The notes under the pieces: generated by a model
What the model was told of the DNA's origin: nothing
The model's input: only the letters and a program-made list of their open reading frames with translations
Databases searched by the model: none
Translations under genes and position numbers: made by a program
Shown: positions 25,319 to 35,417 of the stretch, piece after piece
Numbering within the stretch: position 1 is the stretch's first letter
How the letters are laid out: each line of letters opens with the position of its first letter
NCBI RefSeq assembly: GCF_000971155.1
Contig: NZ_BBLX01000001.1
Span: forward strand, 408,185-472,184
DNA from: Demequina maris
Lineage (GTDB): Bacteria > Actinomycetota > Actinomycetes > Actinomycetales > Demequinaceae
Direction of reading: 5' to 3'
DNA: 64,000 nucleotides

Positions 25319-26560
25319 ATGCCAGCGCAGAAGGTTCTCGCCATCGTCCTTGCAGGAGGTGAGGGCAAGCGCCTGATGCCCCTCACCGCAGCCCGCGCGA
25401 AGCCGGCGGTCCCGTTCGGAGGGACGTTCCGCCTCATCGACTTCGCACTGAGCAACCTCGTGAACTCGAGGTACCTCCACGTGGTCGTGCTCACGCAGTA
25501 CAAGTCGCACTCGCTCGACCGCCACATCGCCCGCACGTGGCGCATGTCGCCGCTGCTGGGCAACTACGTCGCACCGGTGCCGGCGCAGCAGCGTCGCGGC
25601 CCGCACTGGTACCTCGGCAGCGCGGACGCGATCTACCAGACCGTCAACATCATCGAGGACGAGCAGCCGGACATCGTGGTCATCGTCGGCGCCGACCACG
25701 TCTACCGCATGGACTTCTCGCAGATGGTGGACGCGCACATCGAGTCGGGCGCGGACTTCACCGTCGCGGGCATCCGCCAGCCGATCTCGCTGGCCGACCA
25801 GTTCGGCGTCATCGACATCGACCCGGACCAGCCGGACCGCATCCGCGCGTTCCTCGAGAAGCCCAAGAACCCGGACGGCCTGCCGGACAGCCCCGGCGAG
25901 ATCCTCGCGTCGATGGGCAACTACGTCGCCAACGCGGACGCGCTGCTCGAGGCGCTGACCGCGGACGCGAACAACCCGACGTCGAAGCACGACATGGGCG
26001 GCGACATCGTCCCCCACTTCGTCGACAAGGGCACGTGCGGCTTCTACGACTTCATCCGCAACGACGTCCCAGGCTCGACCGACCGCGACCGCGACTACTG
26101 GCGCGACGTGGGAACGCTCGACATGTACTACGACGCCCACATGGACCTCATCGCGGTGCAGCCGGTCTTCAACGTCTACAACGACCAGTGGCCGCTGCAC
26201 CAGGGCCTCATCACGCACCCGCCGGCGAAGTTCATCCACTCCGAGGAGGGCCGCCTGGGCCACGCCGCGGACTCGATCGTCTCCCCCGGCGTGATCGTCT
26301 CGGGTGCGACCGTGACGGGATCGGTGCTGTCCCCCGGCGTGCGCCTGCACTCGTGGTCGACCGTGTGCGACTCGGTGCTGCTCGACGGCGTGCAGGTGCA
26401 CCGCCACGCGCAGGTGCACCGCGCGATCCTCGACAAGAACGTCGACGTCCAGGAGGGCGCGCGCGTGGGCATCGACCGCGAGTCGGACGTCGCGCGCGGG
26501 TTCACGGTCACGGAGTCGGGCATCACCGTCGTGCCGAAGGGGACGGTCGTCACGGCATGA
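25319..26560 (+). CDS. glgC: Glucose-1-phosphate adenylyltransferase
   Basis: A 413-residue ADP-glucose pyrophosphorylase making ADP-glucose from ATP and glucose-1-phosphate, the committed step of glycogen synthesis. It has the nucleotide-binding [11 protein letters not shown] loop near residue 13, [15 protein letters not shown], the substrate lysine in FLEKPKNP, and C-terminal left-handed beta-helix repeats. The true start ([14 protein letters not shown]) is at 25319. The frame is open further upstream, but that part overlaps glgA on the other strand. The stop overlaps the serB start (ATGA). Confidence 0.97.
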   Translation: MPAQKVLAIVLAGGEGKRLMPLTAARAKPAVPFGGTFRLIDFALSNLVNSRYLHVVVLTQYKSHSLDRHIARTWRMSPLLGNYVAPVPAQQRRGPHWYLGSADAIYQTVNIIEDEQPDIVVIVGADHVYRMDFSQMVDAHIESGADFTVAGIRQPISLADQFGVIDIDPDQPDRIRAFLEKPKNPDGLPDSPGEILASMGNYVANADALLEALTADANNPTSKHDMGGDIVPHFVDKGTCGFYDFIRNDVPGSTDRDRDYWRDVGTLDMYYDAHMDLIAVQPVFNVYNDQWPLHQGLITHPPAKFIHSEEGRLGHAADSIVSPGVIVSGATVTGSVLSPGVRLHSWSTVCDSVLLDGVQVHRHAQVHRAILDKNVDVQEGARVGIDRESDVARGFTVTESGITVVPKGTVVTA

Positions 26561-27183
26561 GGCTGTGCGTCCTCGACGTCGATTCCACCCTGATCACCGC
26601 CGAGGTCATCGAGCTCATCGCCGCCCGTGCGGGCACGCGCGAGCTGGTGGCCGAGATCACCGAGCGCGCCATGCGCGGCGAGCTCGACTTCTCGGCCTCG
26701 CTCAAGGAGCGCGTCGCGACCCTGGCGGGCGTGGCCGACACCGTGTTCGCCGACGTGCTCGCCGAGGTCGAGCTCACGCCGGGTGCGCCTGAGCTGGTCG
26801 CCGGCCTCCAGGCCGCCGGCTGGGAGGTCGCGCTCGTCTCGGGCGGCTTCGCCGAGGTGGTGGGTCCCCTGGCCGCGCGGCTCGGGATCACGCGGTACCG
26901 CGCCAACCGCCTCGAGGTGGCCGACGGCGTGCTCACCGGCCGCACCGTCGGGACGGTCGTCAACCGCGAGGTCAAGGCGGAAACGCTGCGCGCGTTCGCC
27001 GCCGAGGTCGGCTGCGCGCTCGAGGACGCGGTCGCGATCGGCGACGGCGCCAACGACCTCGACATGATGGCCGCCGCCGGGCTCGGCATCGCGTGGCACG
27101 CCAAGCCGATCGTGCAGGAGAAGGCGGACGTCGCCCTCAACGCGCCTCGTCTCGACGCCGCGCTCGACATCATCCTGGGCTGA
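26557..27183 (+). CDS. serB: Phosphoserine phosphatase
   Basis: A 208-residue HAD phosphatase for the last step of serine synthesis. Motif I is LDVDSTLI (Asp8 and Asp10 in the standard DxDST form), motif II VSGGF, and motifs III/IV are in VKAETL and [11 protein letters not shown]. Its cap domain contains [18 protein letters not shown], the typical SerB substrate region. No N-terminal ACT domain is present. It is translationally coupled to glgC by a 4-base overlap. Confidence 0.94.
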   Translation: MRLCVLDVDSTLITAEVIELIAARAGTRELVAEITERAMRGELDFSASLKERVATLAGVADTVFADVLAEVELTPGAPELVAGLQAAGWEVALVSGGFAEVVGPLAARLGITRYRANRLEVADGVLTGRTVGTVVNREVKAETLRAFAAEVGCALEDAVAIGDGANDLDMMAAAGLGIAWHAKPIVQEKADVALNAPRLDAALDIILG

Positions 27184-27225
27184 GCCCCGGCACTCGGCGC
27201 GCGCAGGCGCGTGCCCGTGCGCGAC

Positions 27226-27286
27226 GCTGCCGTGATTCATGCACGATGCGCCGGGCGACGGCGCCTCGTGCATGAATAGCGGCAGC
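27226..27286. repeat. Large hairpin with TTCATGCA core
   Basis: A 61-base near-perfect palindrome: the arms begin GCTGCCG and end CGGCAGC and pair over 27 positions with one wobble and two mismatches, around a 7-base loop. Each arm contains TTCATGCACG or its complement. It follows serB but is much longer than a simple terminator. Confidence 0.75.
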
Positions 27287-27330
27287 ACGGCGCGACGAGC
27301 CGCCGGGGGGCGCGGCGTCACCCTCCACGA

Positions 27331-27479
27331 CGCTCGGCGATTTCATGCACTTCGGCGCGCGCACGGCCACGTGCCGAGGCGCCATCGGGGTCGCGCTGGG
27401 TCACACGCGGGCGATCCGTGCGCGGCGACGCGCGTCTCGCCGGCCGTCCGGCCGCGCAACTGCATGAAAACGCCGAGCG
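27331..27479. repeat. 149-base element with terminal inverted repeats sharing TTCATGCA
   Basis: CGCTCGGCGATTTCATGCAC at 27331-27350 is mirrored by TGCATGAAAACGCCGAGCG at 27461-27479, with two mismatches over about 20 bases and patchier pairing further in. The 347-base gap 27184-27530 between serB and the GH105-like gene holds only this element and the hairpin at 27226-27286; I see no convincing gene in it. Confidence 0.65.
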
Positions 27480-27530
27480 GGGCGGGCGACGCTACCGAGT
27501 CCCGTGCTGCTCGTCTCGGCGCAGCGGGCC

Positions 27531-28484
27531 TCAGCCGAGGCGGCGGCGCGCGGCGATCGCCATGATCGCGAAGGCTTGCGCCTCCGCGCTGCTCCCCTGC
27601 CGGTCGAAGCCGGGGGCGCCGCAGACCTCGCGGACGATGCCGTCCTCGCCCACGTGCGCGAGCGCGGCGTCTGCCCAGCGGGCCGCATCGTCCGCGTAGG
27701 AGGCCGGCAGCCAGCCGTCCGCGACGCCCGTGAACGCGGCGTAGGCGAGCATGAGGCCGGCGCAGCCGTCGACGAAGCTCGCCGGGTCGTCGAGCACGTC
27801 GTGGAAGCGCCCGTCCTCGCGCTCGTGGCGCGCGCACGCGTCGAGCAGCGCGCGGGCGTCGCCCTCCCAGCGCGTGCGGACGGTCTCGGCGGCGACACGC
27901 AGGTGGAGGGCGCGCGCGAGCCCGGCGGCGACCCAGCCGTTGCCGCTCGCCCAGTAGGCGTCGCGCGCGAACGTGCGGGACGCCATGTCGAAGCGGTGGC
28001 GGTAGAGCCCGGTGCCCTCGTCCCACAACTGCTCGCGGTGCATGCGGTGCTGCATGTCCGCGGGAGCGAGGTCCCCGGCGGCGACGAGCGCCGGCACGAC
28101 CATGTAGACCGAGTCGGCCCACACCTCGGTCGAGCCCTTGAGGTGGTGCAGCACGCCCCAGTCGTCGCGCGGCGAGAAACGCAGCAGCCACCAGCGCTGA
28201 CGCTGGGCGGCCTCGGCGACCGCCGCGTCGTCCTCACCCAGCAGCAGCGCGGCCTCGAGCAGCGCGCCCGAGTTCACGGCCGCCGCGTCGTCCATCGCGC
28301 CCAGCTGGCCGTCGGCGTCCTGGCGCGCGACCGCGTCACGCGCGAGCAGGTGCGCCAGTCCGGTGTCGCCGTCGTCGATCGCGGCATGGCTGGCGACGCC
28401 CTGCTCCCAGCCGAAGCGCTGCATCGCGAGCAGGGCGCGCCACAGCGGCGCGGTGTCGCTGACGGCGGGAGGCGCCCCGGTCAC
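27531..28484 (-). CDS. GH88/GH105-type unsaturated glycuronyl hydrolase-like protein
   Basis: A 317-residue alpha/alpha-barrel protein resembling GH105 unsaturated rhamnogalacturonyl hydrolases (YteR-like). Family-type segments are STEVWADSVYMVVPAL (with the catalytic-region Asp), YWASGNGWVAAGLARAL and FVDGCAGLMLAYAA. It lacks a signal peptide and would act in the cytosol on imported oligosaccharides. The GTG at 28484 overlaps the preceding phosphatase stop (GTGA). No pectin genes are nearby, so the substrate is open. Confidence 0.72.
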   Translation of the reverse strand: MTGAPPAVSDTAPLWRALLAMQRFGWEQGVASHAAIDDGDTGLAHLLARDAVARQDADGQLGAMDDAAAVNSGALLEAALLLGEDDAAVAEAAQRQRWWLLRFSPRDDWGVLHHLKGSTEVWADSVYMVVPALVAAGDLAPADMQHRMHREQLWDEGTGLYRHRFDMASRTFARDAYWASGNGWVAAGLARALHLRVAAETVRTRWEGDARALLDACARHEREDGRFHDVLDDPASFVDGCAGLMLAYAAFTGVADGWLPASYADDAARWADAALAHVGEDGIVREVCGAPGFDRQGSSAEAQAFAIMAIAARRRLG

Positions 28485-28993
28485 TCCTCGACGTCGCGGC
28501 CCGACAGGACCGCGGTCAGCCGGCCGCAGCGCGACGTGATGTCGGTCCACGGGCAGTCGAACTCGAGCACCGCGGCGGTCGCGGTGGGCAGGCCGTGGGC
28601 GACCCGCTGCAGGGCGGACTTGTCCGAGCCCGACCCCGCGAGGTGCGCGGCGGCGGCCGACGACGTCGGCTCGTGGCCCACGACGACCACGGTGTCCGCG
28701 TCGCCTGCGGTCTTGAGGACGTCGAGCAGGCCGGGCACGTTGGTCTCGTACAGCTCGTCGTCGAGTACCGTCTCGCAGTCGCCGAACGCGTTCGACATGA
28801 GCTTCCACGTCTGCTGCGTGCGGTTGGACGGCGACACCAGCGCGAGGGTCGGGGTGAGTCCGGCCTCGGCGATCACCTGACCGAGGCGGGTGGAGGCCTT
28901 GCGGCCGATGAGCTCGAGTGCTCGGTCGGAGTCGCTCAGGCCGGCCGCGGGGGCCTCGGCCTTGGCATGGCGGGCGAGGATCAGCGTAGGCAC
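28481..28993 (-). CDS. SixA-like histidine phosphatase
   Basis: A 170-residue protein of the short histidine phosphatase superfamily (SixA/PhoE branch). The catalytic motif is LARHAKAE near residue 8 (usual RHG/RHA), with a second His in VVGHEPT near residue 117 and Arg in SNRTQQTW. Substrates vary from phospho-His proteins to small metabolites. It sits 4 bases after fabI in the fabG-fabI-sixA-GH105 operon. Confidence 0.9.
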   Translation of the reverse strand: MPTLILARHAKAEAPAAGLSDSDRALELIGRKASTRLGQVIAEAGLTPTLALVSPSNRTQQTWKLMSNAFGDCETVLDDELYETNVPGLLDVLKTAGDADTVVVVGHEPTSSAAAAHLAGSGSDKSALQRVAHGLPTATAAVLEFDCPWTDITSRCGRLTAVLSGRDVEE

Positions 28994-28997
28994 GGTG

Positions 28998-29765
28998 TCA
29001 CTGTCCCATGGCGTGCACGCCGCCGTCTACGTGGATCATCTCGCCCGTGGTGGCGGGGAACCAGTCCGACAGCAGGGCCGTCACCGCACGGGCGGTCGGC
29101 TCGGTGGCCTCGGAGTCCCAGCCGAGCGGGGCGCGCTCGGACCAGCGGCCCTCCATCTGCTCGAAGCCCGGGATGTGCTTCGCGGCGGTGGTCTTGATCG
29201 GACCGGCCGACACCACGTTGCAGCGGATGCCCTGCGGGCCGAGGTCACGCGCGACGTAGCGGTTGACCGCCTCGAAGGCGGCCTTGGCGACGCCCATCCA
29301 GTCGTAGACCGGCCACGCGTAGCGGCCGTCGAAGGTGAGGCCGACGATCGAGCCGCCGTTCTCCATCAGCGGCGCGGTCGCCTGCGCGAGCGCCTTGAGC
29401 GAGTACGCGGAGATGTGGATCGCGGTGGACACGTCCTCCCACTCGCCCGCCATGAAGTTGCCGCCCATGACGGACTGCGGCGCGAAGCCGATCGAGTGGA
29501 CCACACCGTCGAGGTGCGGCACGTGCTCGCGGACGGCGTCCGGCAGCGCGGCGAGGTGCTCGGGGTTGGTGACGTCGAGCTCGACGACCTTCGCCTCCAC
29601 CGGGAGGCGGCGGCCCATGGCCTGCGTGATCTTGAGCGAGCGGCCCACACCGGTGAGGACCACGGTCGCGCCCTGCTCCTGGCACAGCCGCGCGACCTCG
29701 AACGCGATCGAGCCCTCGGTGAGGACCCCGGTCACGAGGATGTTCTTGCCTTCGAGAATGCCCAT
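28998..29765 (-). CDS. fabI: Enoyl-ACP reductase FabI (InhA type)
   Basis: A 255-residue NADH-dependent enoyl-[acyl carrier protein] reductase, the final reduction of each fatty-acid elongation cycle. It has the glycine-rich start NILVTGVLTEGSIAFEVA, the catalytic YDWMGVAKAAFE (Tyr-x6-Lys spacing of FabI) and AGPIKTTAAKHIPGF in the substrate loop. The gene order fabG-fabI equals mabA-inhA of mycobacteria. The ATG at 29765 is preceded by AGGAGCAACC. Confidence 0.96.
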   Translation of the reverse strand: MGILEGKNILVTGVLTEGSIAFEVARLCQEQGATVVLTGVGRSLKITQAMGRRLPVEAKVVELDVTNPEHLAALPDAVREHVPHLDGVVHSIGFAPQSVMGGNFMAGEWEDVSTAIHISAYSLKALAQATAPLMENGGSIVGLTFDGRYAWPVYDWMGVAKAAFEAVNRYVARDLGPQGIRCNVVSAGPIKTTAAKHIPGFEQMEGRWSERAPLGWDSEATEPTARAVTALLSDWFPATTGEMIHVDGGVHAMGQ

Positions 29766-29782
29766 GGTTGCTCCTAGCGGGG

Positions 29783-30487
29783 TCAGTGGCCCATGCCGAG
29801 GCCGCCGTCGACGGGCAGCACCGCGCCCGAGACGTAGCCCGCGGCGTCGGACGCGAGGTAGATGGCGGCGGCGGCGACCTCGGCGGTCGAGCCGAAGCGC
29901 TTGGCGGGGATGGTGTCCGCGTACTGCTTGACGGTGTCGTCGCCCAACTCGGCCGTCATGTCCGTGGTGATGAAGCCCGGTGCGATGACGTTCGCGGTGA
30001 TGCCGCGCGCGCCCACCTCGCGGGTGACGGAGCGGGCCATGCCCACGAGCGCGGACTTCGACGACGAGTAGTTGACCTGGCCGGGGTTGCCCATGAGGCC
30101 CACGACCGAGCCGATGAGGACGATGCGGCCGAAGCGCTCGCGGATCATCGAGTTGACCGCGCGACGCACGCAGCGGAACGTGCCGGTGAGGTTGACGTCG
30201 ATCACCTGCTCGAAGTCCTCGTCGCTCATGCGCATGAGGAGGCCGTCGCGGGTGATGCCGGCGTTGGCGACCAGCACGCGCACGCGGCCGTGCTGCGCCT
30301 CGAGCTCGTCGAACGCGGCGTTCACGGCGGCGGTGTCGGTGACGTCGGAGATCGCGCCGGTCACCCCCTCGGGGAGGTCGCCTCCGCGGTAGATGGTGGA
30401 CACGGTGTCGCCGTTGGCCACGAAGGCCTCGGCGATCGACCGTCCGATGCCGCGCGCGGCACCGGTGACGAGGACGTGGCGGGTCAT
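29783..30487 (-). CDS. fabG: 3-oxoacyl-ACP reductase FabG (MabA type)
   Basis: A 234-residue short-chain dehydrogenase that reduces 3-oxoacyl-ACP with NADPH. It has TGAARGIGR at the N-terminus, the NAG motif in VANAGIT, and the catalytic Ser and Tyr-x3-Lys in GNPGQVNYSSSKSAL. It is the first gene of the operon. TAGCGT lies 7 bases upstream of the ATG at 30487, so the mRNA is probably leaderless. SURF1 is divergent. Confidence 0.95.
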   Translation of the reverse strand: MTRHVLVTGAARGIGRSIAEAFVANGDTVSTIYRGGDLPEGVTGAISDVTDTAAVNAAFDELEAQHGRVRVLVANAGITRDGLLMRMSDEDFEQVIDVNLTGTFRCVRRAVNSMIRERFGRIVLIGSVVGLMGNPGQVNYSSSKSALVGMARSVTREVGARGITANVIAPGFITTDMTAELGDDTVKQYADTIPAKRFGSTAEVAAAAIYLASDAAGYVSGAVLPVDGGLGMGH

Positions 30488-30494
30488 GGGGGCC

Positions 30495-30500
30495 ACGCTA
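30495..30500 (-). promoter_or_regulatory. -10 box of fabG operon (leaderless)
   Basis: TAGCGT on the minus strand is 7 bases before the fabG ATG. Confidence 0.5.
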
Positions 30501-30535
30501 GCGGAGCCAGGGACCGATGCGCGAAAGCGCGGCAC

Positions 30536-30541
30536 TAGCAT
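30536..30541 (+). promoter_or_regulatory. -10 box of the SURF1 gene (leaderless)
   Basis: TAGCAT is 7 bases upstream of the GTG at 30549, which favours that start over the GTG at 30543. Confidence 0.45.
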
Positions 30542-30548
30542 CGTGCGG

Positions 30549-31373
30549 GTGACCACGCCCTCGCTCGCCTCGCGCATCCTGCGCGTCGTGGGCATCGTGA
30601 TCCTCGCGCTCGCGGTGTGCGCAGTCGCGGTCCGGGCGGGCTTCTGGCAGCTCGGCAGGCACGAGGCGCGGTCCGCCGCGATCACGCTGTACGAGGCGAA
30701 CGCCGCCGCAGATCCGGTGCCGCTGGCCGAGGCGGTGCCCGCGGGCTCCGCCGTCGGCGACGCCGAGTGGACGCGCGTGACCGTGGACGGCGAGTTCGAG
30801 CAGGGCTCGACGACGCTGCTGCGCAACCGCCCCGTCGACCGCGAGCGCACGTGGCACGTGCTCGCGTGGTTCGACACGGACGACGGGCGATCCCTGCTCG
30901 TCGACGCGGGCTGGGTGCCCATCCCCGACTCGGGCGAGCCCGACGGCGTGGTCCCCGACCTGCCGACGGGCGACGTGACCCTCGAGGTGGTGCTGCGCGC
31001 GGCCGAGGAGGACGACGGGCGGCGCGACGACGGCGCCACCCGCATCACCCCCGCGCAGATGCCCGCGCCCGACGCCGAGCCGATCGACGGCTACGGCATG
31101 GTGCAGCAGGTGTGCACCGCGTCCGGGTGCGAGGACGCGCTCGGCTCGCAGGTGCCGTTGCCGACGCTCAGCCTGGGCCCGCACCTCGCGTACACGTGGC
31201 AGTGGTTCGCCTTCGCCGTGATCGCCCCGGTAGCCGGCGTGCTGCTCGCGCGACGCGAGTGGCAGGCGACCGCCGGGGACGATGCGCCGGGTGGGGCTCC
31301 GCGCGAGCCCCGCGAGCCGCGCCGCCGGCGTCGCGCCGAGCCCACCGACGAGGAGATCGAGGACGCGCTCTAG
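30549..31373 (+). CDS. SURF1 family cytochrome oxidase biogenesis protein
   Basis: A 274-residue protein with the SURF1 layout: an N-terminal membrane helix ending in FWQLGRHEAR, a large extracytoplasmic domain (TTLLRNRPVDRERTWHVLAWF, LLVDAGWVP) and a second helix near the C-terminus (YTWQWFAFAVIAPVAGVLL). SURF1 assists haem A insertion into cytochrome c oxidase, and ctaA lies 16 kb away in this window. The Arg/Glu-rich tail is cytosolic. It is convergent with the ABC-F gene. Confidence 0.88.
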   Translation: MTTPSLASRILRVVGIVILALAVCAVAVRAGFWQLGRHEARSAAITLYEANAAADPVPLAEAVPAGSAVGDAEWTRVTVDGEFEQGSTTLLRNRPVDRERTWHVLAWFDTDDGRSLLVDAGWVPIPDSGEPDGVVPDLPTGDVTLEVVLRAAEEDDGRRDDGATRITPAQMPAPDAEPIDGYGMVQQVCTASGCEDALGSQVPLPTLSLGPHLAYTWQWFAFAVIAPVAGVLLARREWQATAGDDAPGGAPREPREPRRRRRAEPTDEEIEDAL

Positions 31374-31384
31374 GGTCGACGGAG

Positions 31385-32983
<1,599 letters not shown>

Positions 32984-33115
32984 ACGTTCTCCCTGCTGCC
33001 GATGCGGCCGTCATTGTGGTGTCCCCACAACGTTTCTGCACCCTCCACAGAACCCGGACCAGGGGACTTGGCGCGCGGGTAGGGTGACCGGCGTCCATTA
33101 TCCCAGGGGGTCCCC

Positions 33116-33796
33116 ATGGCTCGGAACCGCGGCCTCACCGGCCAGTCCATCGCGCTCGTCGCCGTCTTCGCCGGCCTCATCGCCGCCTCGACGCTCGTGC
33201 CCGAGGTCACGCTCATCGGAGGCGTGCCGCTCACGCTGCAGACGTTCGCGATCGTGCTGACCGGCCTGCTGCTCGGACCGTGGCGCGCACTCGCCGCGGT
33301 CTCGCTCTACCTGGTGCTCGGCCTCGTGGGCGCGCCGATCTTCGCCAACGGCGCCGCGGGCCTGGTCGTGCTGACCGGCCCGACGGGCGGCTACCTCATC
33401 GGCTTCGTGCTCGCCGCGACCGTCATCGGCGCGCTCGCGCAGCTCCTGGCCCGCCGGGGCGTCCTCGCGCGCCGCGGCACCGCGACGGCCTCCCTCATCG
33501 GCATCGGCCTGCTGTCGATCCCGCTGGTCTACGCGGTCGGCGTGCCGTGGCTCGTGTGGCGCACCGGAATGCCGATGCTGCCCACCGGCTGCTCGTCGAT
33601 CACCGACATCGACTGCGTGTCGGGCCTGACCGTCGGCGTCCTGCCGTTCATCCCGGGCGACATCCTCAAGGTGGTCGTGGCGGGCATCGTCGCCGCCGCC
33701 ATCCACCGCGCCTACCCGGGCCTGCTCGGCTCGGCGCGCCGCGCATCGTCCCGCGTCACGGACCCGGAGGACGAGGCCGCTCGCGCCACCGCGTAG
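33116..33796 (+). CDS. bioY: Biotin transporter substrate-binding subunit BioY
   Basis: A 226-residue S-component of an energy-coupling factor importer, with six transmembrane helices and BioY signatures: GGVPLTLQTFAIVLTGLLLG, NGAAGLVVLTGPTGGYLIGF and FIPGDILKVVVAGIVAA. It captures biotin. Here bioM and bioN, its ATPase and transmembrane partner, lie 0.9 kb downstream on the same strand, separated by an antisense hydrolase gene. TAGGGT at 33080 and AGGGGGTCCCC before the ATG are its expression signals. Confidence 0.95.
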   Translation: MARNRGLTGQSIALVAVFAGLIAASTLVPEVTLIGGVPLTLQTFAIVLTGLLLGPWRALAAVSLYLVLGLVGAPIFANGAAGLVVLTGPTGGYLIGFVLAATVIGALAQLLARRGVLARRGTATASLIGIGLLSIPLVYAVGVPWLVWRTGMPMLPTGCSSITDIDCVSGLTVGVLPFIPGDILKVVVAGIVAAAIHRAYPGLLGSARRASSRVTDPEDEAARATA

Positions 33797-33802
33797 CCGG
33801 CC

Positions 33803-34615
33803 TCATGCCGTCAGGAAGCCGGACGTCACCGCGACGTAGTCCTCGGGATGGCTGACATGCGGCACGTGGCCGGCGCTGTCAAAGGTGTGCAGGCGCGCGT
33901 GCGGCAGCGCCTCGGCGAGGACGTCGCAGATCGCGACGTACATCGGCGGCGTCTCGCCTCCGTAGGTCAACAGCAGCGGCCGGTCCAGCGACAGGAAGGG
34001 CTCGACGTCCATGCCGAGGACGGTGTCGGGGTCGCGGAGGTCGGCGAGGAAGGCCGGGGCGTGCTGCACGAACCGTGCCCGCGCCTCGGGCGGGAGCGAC
34101 GCCCAGGTGCCGGGCCCGATCGCGGTGTCGACGAACAGCGCGGCCCCGCGCTCGTCCTCGCCGTCCTCGAGGAGGGCACGCACGGCCGCGTAGGCCTCCA
34201 TCACGTTCGCGAGGACCTCGGCGTGCTCGTCACGGCCGGCGAGCGCGCCGAGCAGCGGCGGCTCGTGGGCGGCGACCCGCCGCACCAGCTCGGGACGCTC
34301 GACCGCGAGCGCCATGGCGACGACCGCCCCGTACGAGAAGCTCGCCACGTGCACCGGCCCCAGGTCGATCCTCTCGACGAGCTCGGCCAGGTCCGCGACG
34401 TCGCCGCGCACCGAGCGCTCCCCCGTCCCCGCCCCGCTGAGCCCGTGCGCGCGGCGGTCGTAGGCGACCACCCGGAACCTCGCGGCGAGTCCGGGCAGCG
34501 ACTGCTCCCACGTGAGGGACTCGGTGAACCCGCCGTGGATCAGCACGAGCGGCTCGCCGTCGCCCGCCAGCTCGTAGTGCAGGTCCGTCCCGTCGCGCAG
34601 CGTGATCTCGGCCAT
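33803..34615 (-). CDS. Alpha/beta-fold hydrolase
   Basis: A 270-residue alpha/beta hydrolase with oxyanion motif LIHGGFTES, nucleophile elbow SFSYGA (Ser in place of the usual first Gly of GxSxG), catalytic His in DSAGHVPHVSH and a probable acid residue before it. It lies antisense between bioY and bioM. A role in biotin precursor chemistry (BioH-like) is conceivable, but nothing in the sequence shows it. The substrate is unknown. Confidence 0.85.
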   Translation of the reverse strand: MAEITLRDGTDLHYELAGDGEPLVLIHGGFTESLTWEQSLPGLAARFRVVAYDRRAHGLSGAGTGERSVRGDVADLAELVERIDLGPVHVASFSYGAVVAMALAVERPELVRRVAAHEPPLLGALAGRDEHAEVLANVMEAYAAVRALLEDGEDERGAALFVDTAIGPGTWASLPPEARARFVQHAPAFLADLRDPDTVLGMDVEPFLSLDRPLLLTYGGETPPMYVAICDVLAEALPHARLHTFDSAGHVPHVSHPEDYVAVTSGFLTA

Positions 34616-34696
34616 GCGTGCCCCCCCCGTGGCTCCCTCCGATCGTCGCAGACGCGGCGGCGCGGCGGGCGATTTCGGCCCCGGAAGCGCACCGCT

Positions 34697-34702
34697 TACC
34701 CT
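34697..34702 (+). promoter_or_regulatory. -10 box of bioMN (leaderless)
   Basis: TACCCT lies 7 bases upstream of the bioM ATG at 34710. Confidence 0.5.
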
Positions 34703-34709
34703 TGACCCC

Positions 34710-35417
34710 ATGATCGAGTTCAAGGACGCGGCCGTCGTCGCGCCCGATTCCGGGGTGCCGATCCTCGAGCCGACGACCCTCACGCTCACCGAGGACCGCA
34801 TCAGCATCATCGGCGCCAACGGCTCCGGGAAGTCGACCCTCGCGCGTCTCATCAACGGCCTCGTGCTGCCCGTCGAGGGCTCGGTCGAGGTCGACGGCCT
34901 CGACACGCAGCGCCACGGCGCCCAGGTGCGGCGCAAGGTGGGCTACCTCTTCACCGACCCGTCCGCGCAGCTCATCATGCCGACGGCCATCGAGGACGTC
35001 GCGCTGTCGCTGCGCCGGCTCATCAAGAACCGCAAGGAGCGCGACGACGCGGCCATGTCGGCGTTGCGCGAGATCGGCCTCGCCGCGAAGGCGGACGTGT
35101 CCGTGAACGCGCTGTCGGGCGGCCAGCGGCAGCTCCTCGCGCTCGCGGGCGTGCTCGCGTGCACGCCGTCGATCGTGGTCGCCGACGAGCCGACCACGCT
35201 CCTCGACCTGCGCTGGCGCGCCCACGTGGGCGCGCTGCTCCGCTCGCTCCCCCTCCAGGTCATCGAGGTCACCCACGACCTCGACTCCGCCTCGCGCGCC
35301 GAGCGCACGCTGGTGGTGGACCTCGGCCGCGTCGTCTTCGACGGCGACCCCAAGGAGGCCGTCGCGGTGTACCGCGACCTCATGTTCGGACGCGCGAGCC
35401 AGGGCGCCACCGCGTGA
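34710..35417 (+). CDS. bioM: Energy-coupling factor ATPase BioM
   Basis: A 235-residue ABC ATPase of the CbiO/EcfA type that powers biotin uptake. It has Walker A GANGSGKST, a Q-loop YLFTDPSAQLIMPT typical of ECF ATPases, signature LSGGQRQLLALAG, Walker B IVVADEPTTLLD and EVTHDLD. It starts at the ATG at 34710 and overlaps bioN by 4 bases (GTGA). Confidence 0.92.
   Translation: MIEFKDAAVVAPDSGVPILEPTTLTLTEDRISIIGANGSGKSTLARLINGLVLPVEGSVEVDGLDTQRHGAQVRRKVGYLFTDPSAQLIMPTAIEDVALSLRRLIKNRKERDDAAMSALREIGLAAKADVSVNALSGGQRQLLALAGVLACTPSIVVADEPTTLLDLRWRAHVGALLRSLPLQVIEVTHDLDSASRAERTLVVDLGRVVFDGDPKEAVAVYRDLMFGRASQGATA

Noticed and set aside
27239..27565. A 108-codon open frame in the serB-GH105 gap
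   Set aside because: It crosses both inverted-repeat elements, has no ribosome binding site or -10 box and no recognisable protein features.
33803..34615. Naming the hydrolase BioH because of the biotin genes around it
   Set aside because: It is on the opposite strand, the nucleophile elbow is not a clean GxSxG and no biotin synthesis gene is present; position alone is not enough.
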